Of a stretch of DNA of 64,000 nt, positions 61,189 through 64,000 are shown piece after piece. The translations under genes and the position numbers were made by a program. Under the pieces are notes generated by a model, which saw only the letters and a program-made list of their open reading frames with translations, searched no databases and was not told where the DNA came from. Within the stretch, counting starts at the first letter, position 1, and each line of letters begins with the position of its first letter. Origin of the DNA: Spirochaetota bacterium (GTDB taxonomy: Bacteria; Spirochaetota; Spirochaetia; Treponematales; Rectinemataceae); contig JAPLSO010000015.1 of the NCBI GenBank assembly GCA_026398595.1, positions 10,584 through 74,583 on the forward strand. Reading direction: 5' to 3'.

Positions 61189-63344
61189 TGAGATGGATCA
61201 AGAGCGAGATCGACCAGGACCTCGTACGGTCCATGTCCCGGTCCTACGGCGTGGACCTCCTCACCGCCTCGATACTGGCGCGGCGCAAGGTGACCGAACC
61301 CGAGCAGGTTCTCTACTTCCTCGAGAACGACCTTCGGCATCTCCACAACCCTTTCCTTTTCCACGCGATGGAAGATGCTGTCGACAGGATCCTCCTTGCA
61401 GCCGAGGAAACTGAAAAGGTATTGGTATTTGGCGACAGCGACACGGACGGCGTCACCGCCACGACCCTCATGGTCGAGGCCCTGGCCGAGGTTGGCCTCA
61501 AGGCCTCCTTCCGCGTACCGAGGGGAGAGGAGCCCTACGGGCTCAGCCTTGCCGCTGTCGAGGATTTTGCCGCCGAAGGCGGCAGCCTTATCATAACGGT
61601 AGACTGCGGAATCTCGAACCACGAGGAAGTGCAAAAGGCGGCTGAGCTCGGGATCGATGTCATACTCTGCGATCACCACAGGCTCCAGACCGGAAAAGCC
61701 CCCGACGCTCTGGCCGTCATCGACCCCAAGGTCGAGGGCTGCGGCTACCCCTTCCGCGACCTCGCCGGCGCGGGCGTTGCCTTCAAGATGGCTATGGCCC
61801 TACGCTTTGCCCGGACCGGCCTCTACAAGCAGTCGGTGGCCCTGCTCTCGATACGAGCGACCGAAACCAAGGGAGAAACAGCGTCGAAGAAATACGAGAT
61901 TCAGGCCCTGAGGCTCCACAACCTCGTTCCCGCAGGCAGCTTTTCCGAATTCCTTGAACCCGGCTCGGTTCGTCGGGGCGAGGTCCTCGAACGCCTCGCC
62001 GCATTCCTCGTGGGCCGTTCCCTCTTCGTCTACGACGACGCTCAAACCAAGCGGGATTTTACCCTCGTTTTCGGCGGGAACGTCGACCTGGAAACCTATG
62101 ACATCCAGCCCGACATAACCGCCATCTTCCCGGAGCTGACAGGTTCGAACCTCGCGATGCTCGGCAAAGAGCTCCACATCGGCCGATACTCATCCGAACC
62201 GGAAAGGGAGATGGGAGTGCTGGAGGAGCTTTTCTCCATCCTGGCGCGGAAGAAGGCGGGAGCCTTCGGGGCGGATTCAGGCGATTTCCTGCAATTGGCC
62301 GCCCTCGGTTCGATCGCCGATCTCATGCCCTTGCGTGACGAGAACAGGATCATTGTCAAGCGGGGCGTCGAAGCCCTGGCTTCCTCGCCCAGGAAAGGGA
62401 TAAAGGAACTCCTCAAGGCCCTGGGCCTGGGACGAAGCCTCAGCGCCACTGACGTGGCATGGCAGATCACCCCCCTTCTCAACGCGGCAGGCAGGATCGG
62501 CTCGCCCGAGATAGCCTTGCGGCTCCTCATGTCGGAGGACCAGGCCGAACGGAACCTGGCCGTGGAGGAGATCCAGAAGGCCAACGGCGAGCGCAAGAAG
62601 ATGAGCGCCGAGGTCTGGGAAGTCGTCTATCCTCTCGCCGGGGAGATGTTCCAGAAGACTCAGGGCCGCTATATCCTCGTGGGCTCCCCACTCGTCAAAT
62701 CGGGAATCACGGGCCTCCTTGCCTCGCGGATCGTCGGCGTCTTCAAGGTGCCGGCCATCGTCGTCGCGTTTAGGGAGGATGGCACGGCCGTGGGCTCGGT
62801 GCGGAGCTTCAACGGTTTCAAGATTTCAAGCCTCCTCGCCGCCTGTTCTGATTTCTTCATTGATTATGGCGGCCACGATTCGGCGGCTGGTTTCTCCCTG
62901 AGGCTCTCCGACTGGGAGGTTTTTTCGGAAAAAGCCAAGGCTTACATGGACGCGGCCGAAATAACAATAGCAGAGGAAACCATCGTCATAGACGCGGAGC
63001 TTCCCCATTCCTATCTCAAGCCTGAACTGAAGAAAACCTGCGAATTTTTTGAACCCTTTGGCGAGGAGAACCGCAGTCTCGTCTTCCTGGCGCGGGACGT
63101 TCCCATGGTCGACGCCCAGATCGTCGGGAAAGCGGCAAAAAGCCACCTGAAGCTCACCCTGGATTTCGGCCAGTACAAGTGGCCCGCCCTACTCTGGGAC
63201 GGCGCCGAACGGCTGGAGCGGGATTTTTCGTTCAAGGCGCGGGATAGGCTCGATCTTCTCTTCAAGGTTACGACGAACCGATGGAACGGGGAGGAAAAAC
63301 CCCAGCTCGAACTCTACGACCTCAGACGGACGTGCCCGGACTAG
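61188..63344 (+). CDS. recJ: RecJ-like DHH-family phosphoesterase / single-strand exonuclease
   Basis: A 718-residue DHH protein. Motif I appears as FGDSDTDGVTATT (Asp83, 85, 87), motif II as TVDCGISNHEE near 138, and motif III is DHH at 162-164. The DHHA1 domain carries GGHDSAAGFSL near 564-574. RecJ degrades single-stranded DNA 5' to 3' in repair. About 130 residues between motif IV and the second half (near 215-365) are not typical and hold an EIQALRLHNLVPAG/VYDDAQTKRDFTLVFGG region. It may be a diverged spirochaete RecJ. It follows the phosphorylase with a one-base overlap and converges on the MFS gene. Confidence 0.88.
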   Translation: MRWIKSEIDQDLVRSMSRSYGVDLLTASILARRKVTEPEQVLYFLENDLRHLHNPFLFHAMEDAVDRILLAAEETEKVLVFGDSDTDGVTATTLMVEALAEVGLKASFRVPRGEEPYGLSLAAVEDFAAEGGSLIITVDCGISNHEEVQKAAELGIDVILCDHHRLQTGKAPDALAVIDPKVEGCGYPFRDLAGAGVAFKMAMALRFARTGLYKQSVALLSIRATETKGETASKKYEIQALRLHNLVPAGSFSEFLEPGSVRRGEVLERLAAFLVGRSLFVYDDAQTKRDFTLVFGGNVDLETYDIQPDITAIFPELTGSNLAMLGKELHIGRYSSEPEREMGVLEELFSILARKKAGAFGADSGDFLQLAALGSIADLMPLRDENRIIVKRGVEALASSPRKGIKELLKALGLGRSLSATDVAWQITPLLNAAGRIGSPEIALRLLMSEDQAERNLAVEEIQKANGERKKMSAEVWEVVYPLAGEMFQKTQGRYILVGSPLVKSGITGLLASRIVGVFKVPAIVVAFREDGTAVGSVRSFNGFKISSLLAACSDFFIDYGGHDSAAGFSLRLSDWEVFSEKAKAYMDAAEITIAEETIVIDAELPHSYLKPELKKTCEFFEPFGEENRSLVFLARDVPMVDAQIVGKAAKSHLKLTLDFGQYKWPALLWDGAERLERDFSFKARDRLDLLFKVTTNRWNGEEKPQLELYDLRRTCPD

Positions 63345-64000
63345 CCCTGCGCCTTCCCCCGCCTTCCAGGAGAATGACGACGATAGCCCCCAGGAAAAGA
63401 GTTGAGAGCAGGGGGATAAGTCTCGGGGCCGAGTCGTAGAAGGCCCCGAAAAGGGCACCAGAACCCATGACGAGAGCCGATGAGACTATATTCGTGATCG
63501 AGTACACACCCGCCCTCGCCTCTTCGGCTCCTTCAGTGGCTCCTAAGCCTTCCCCGAAGCAGGTGGAGAGCGCGGCGTCCACCCCCGATTTGATCATGCC
63601 GTAGCCTAAGGAAGCTCCACCCACGGCCAGGATGGCCGCGATTCCGTTCCCCGGCCTCAGGAAGACTAGGGGCAGGAAGCCCCCGAGATTGAGCATGCCG
63701 CCGAGGACAGAGCATCGCCGGGCCCCGAGCTTCTTCAGCAGTATGGGATTCAGCACAAGCATCGAGAACAGGGTTCCCGCCGAAAAGACAGCCCCGACCA
63801 GGCCCATCATGCGCGAGTCCATGCCGAGGGCGTCGGCGAAGAATGGGGCGAAATAGAAGCTGCCGATAGTGCCCACCGAATAATACACATAGAAGAGCAG
63901 GTTCGCCGAGGCCGCTGCTGCCGCGCCCCTGTCCGAACCCAGAAAGCGAAAGGCCGTGGCGTAAGGCCTGAAAAGGGCGCCGGGGTCGGCGGGCAAACGG
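63322..64000 (-). CDS. Major facilitator superfamily transporter, C-terminal half (partial)
   Basis: The frame is open to the right edge, so the N-terminal half lies outside the window. About 225 residues are visible with six hydrophobic segments, starting near NLLFYVYYSVGTIGSFYFAPFFADALG and including GLVGAVFSAGTLFSMLVL, the Gly-rich GGASLGYGMIKSGVD and SALVMGSGALFGAFYDSAP (each in parts). That is the second six-helix bundle of an MFS protein. The ligand is not recognisable. It ends in a basic, Gly-rich tail overlapping the recJ 3' end by 23 bases. Confidence 0.8.
   Translation of the reverse strand, partial: RLPADPGALFRPYATAFRFLGSDRGAAAAASANLLFYVYYSVGTIGSFYFAPFFADALGMDSRMMGLVGAVFSAGTLFSMLVLNPILLKKLGARRCSVLGGMLNLGGFLPLVFLRPGNGIAAILAVGGASLGYGMIKSGVDAALSTCFGEGLGATEGAEEARAGVYSITNIVSSALVMGSGALFGAFYDSAPRLIPLLSTLFLGAIVVILLEGGGRRRASPGTSV

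Overview
The window is a dense, GC-rich bacterial chromosome segment, most likely from a spirochaete of the Treponema/Spirochaeta/Rectinema type. The best pointers are a BpuR-like PUR-domain nucleic-acid-binding protein, a 31-residue basic protein of the AURKAIP1/COX24 (bS22-like) type, a BmpA/PnrA-type nucleoside ABC importer, and a P-loop/Gls24-like protein beside FtsH. The assignment is an inference from gene content. I found no rRNA, tRNA, CRISPR array, insertion sequence or phage genes.

Layout. 1-9 kb: arginine/carbamoyl-phosphate genes on the minus strand (argG, argH, a MocA-like nucleotidyltransferase, ebsC, carA, a damaged carB), with AT-rich palindromic promoters before argG and carA. 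9-14 kb: a minus-strand cluster of an ATP-grasp ligase, a B12-binding protein, an opine-dehydrogenase-like enzyme and a small MscS-related protein; it fits no pathway I recognise and is the best candidate for undescribed biology. 14-26 kb: an orphan E2-like acyltransferase, FmdB, kbl, a rhomboid, exonuclease III, then a plus-strand run of a HExxH outer-membrane-type protein, a JAB-DinG helicase fusion, a damaged manA and a YaiI homologue. 26-31 kb: buk-ptb-vorDABC, a branched-chain 2-oxoacid fermentation operon with a perfect 29-bp operator-like palindrome, followed by mtgA. 31-39 kb: ftsH and its upstream genes, a phosphohexomutase, bpuR and rnhB. 39-49 kb: a trxB-nagZ fused frame, a histidine-kinase-like protein with an eroded ATP site, a PHP phosphatase, a DksA-type protein, infA, Smr, PlsC and GltS. 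49-64 kb: a nucleoside salvage neighbourhood (nudC, uracil PRTase, pduL, FGGY kinase and merR, divergent from a four-gene nucleoside ABC importer), then a HAD nucleotidase, a second rhomboid, recO, pyrimidine-nucleoside phosphorylase, a RecJ-like DHH protein and a partial MFS transporter.

How it works together. The cell appears to be an anaerobic fermenter: 2-oxoacids are oxidised with ferredoxin by VorDABC and the acyl-CoA yields ATP through Ptb and Buk. PduL and the FGGY kinase suggest use of acyl phosphates and pentoses, and the importer, phosphorylase, UPRTase and nucleotidase suggest active nucleoside salvage. Four conserved genes (carB twice, manA, trxB/nagZ) carry internal deletions. 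If these are real, carbamoyl-phosphate synthesis, mannose-6-phosphate isomerisation and thioredoxin reduction are affected and salvage would matter more. If not, they are assembly errors, which raw reads would settle.
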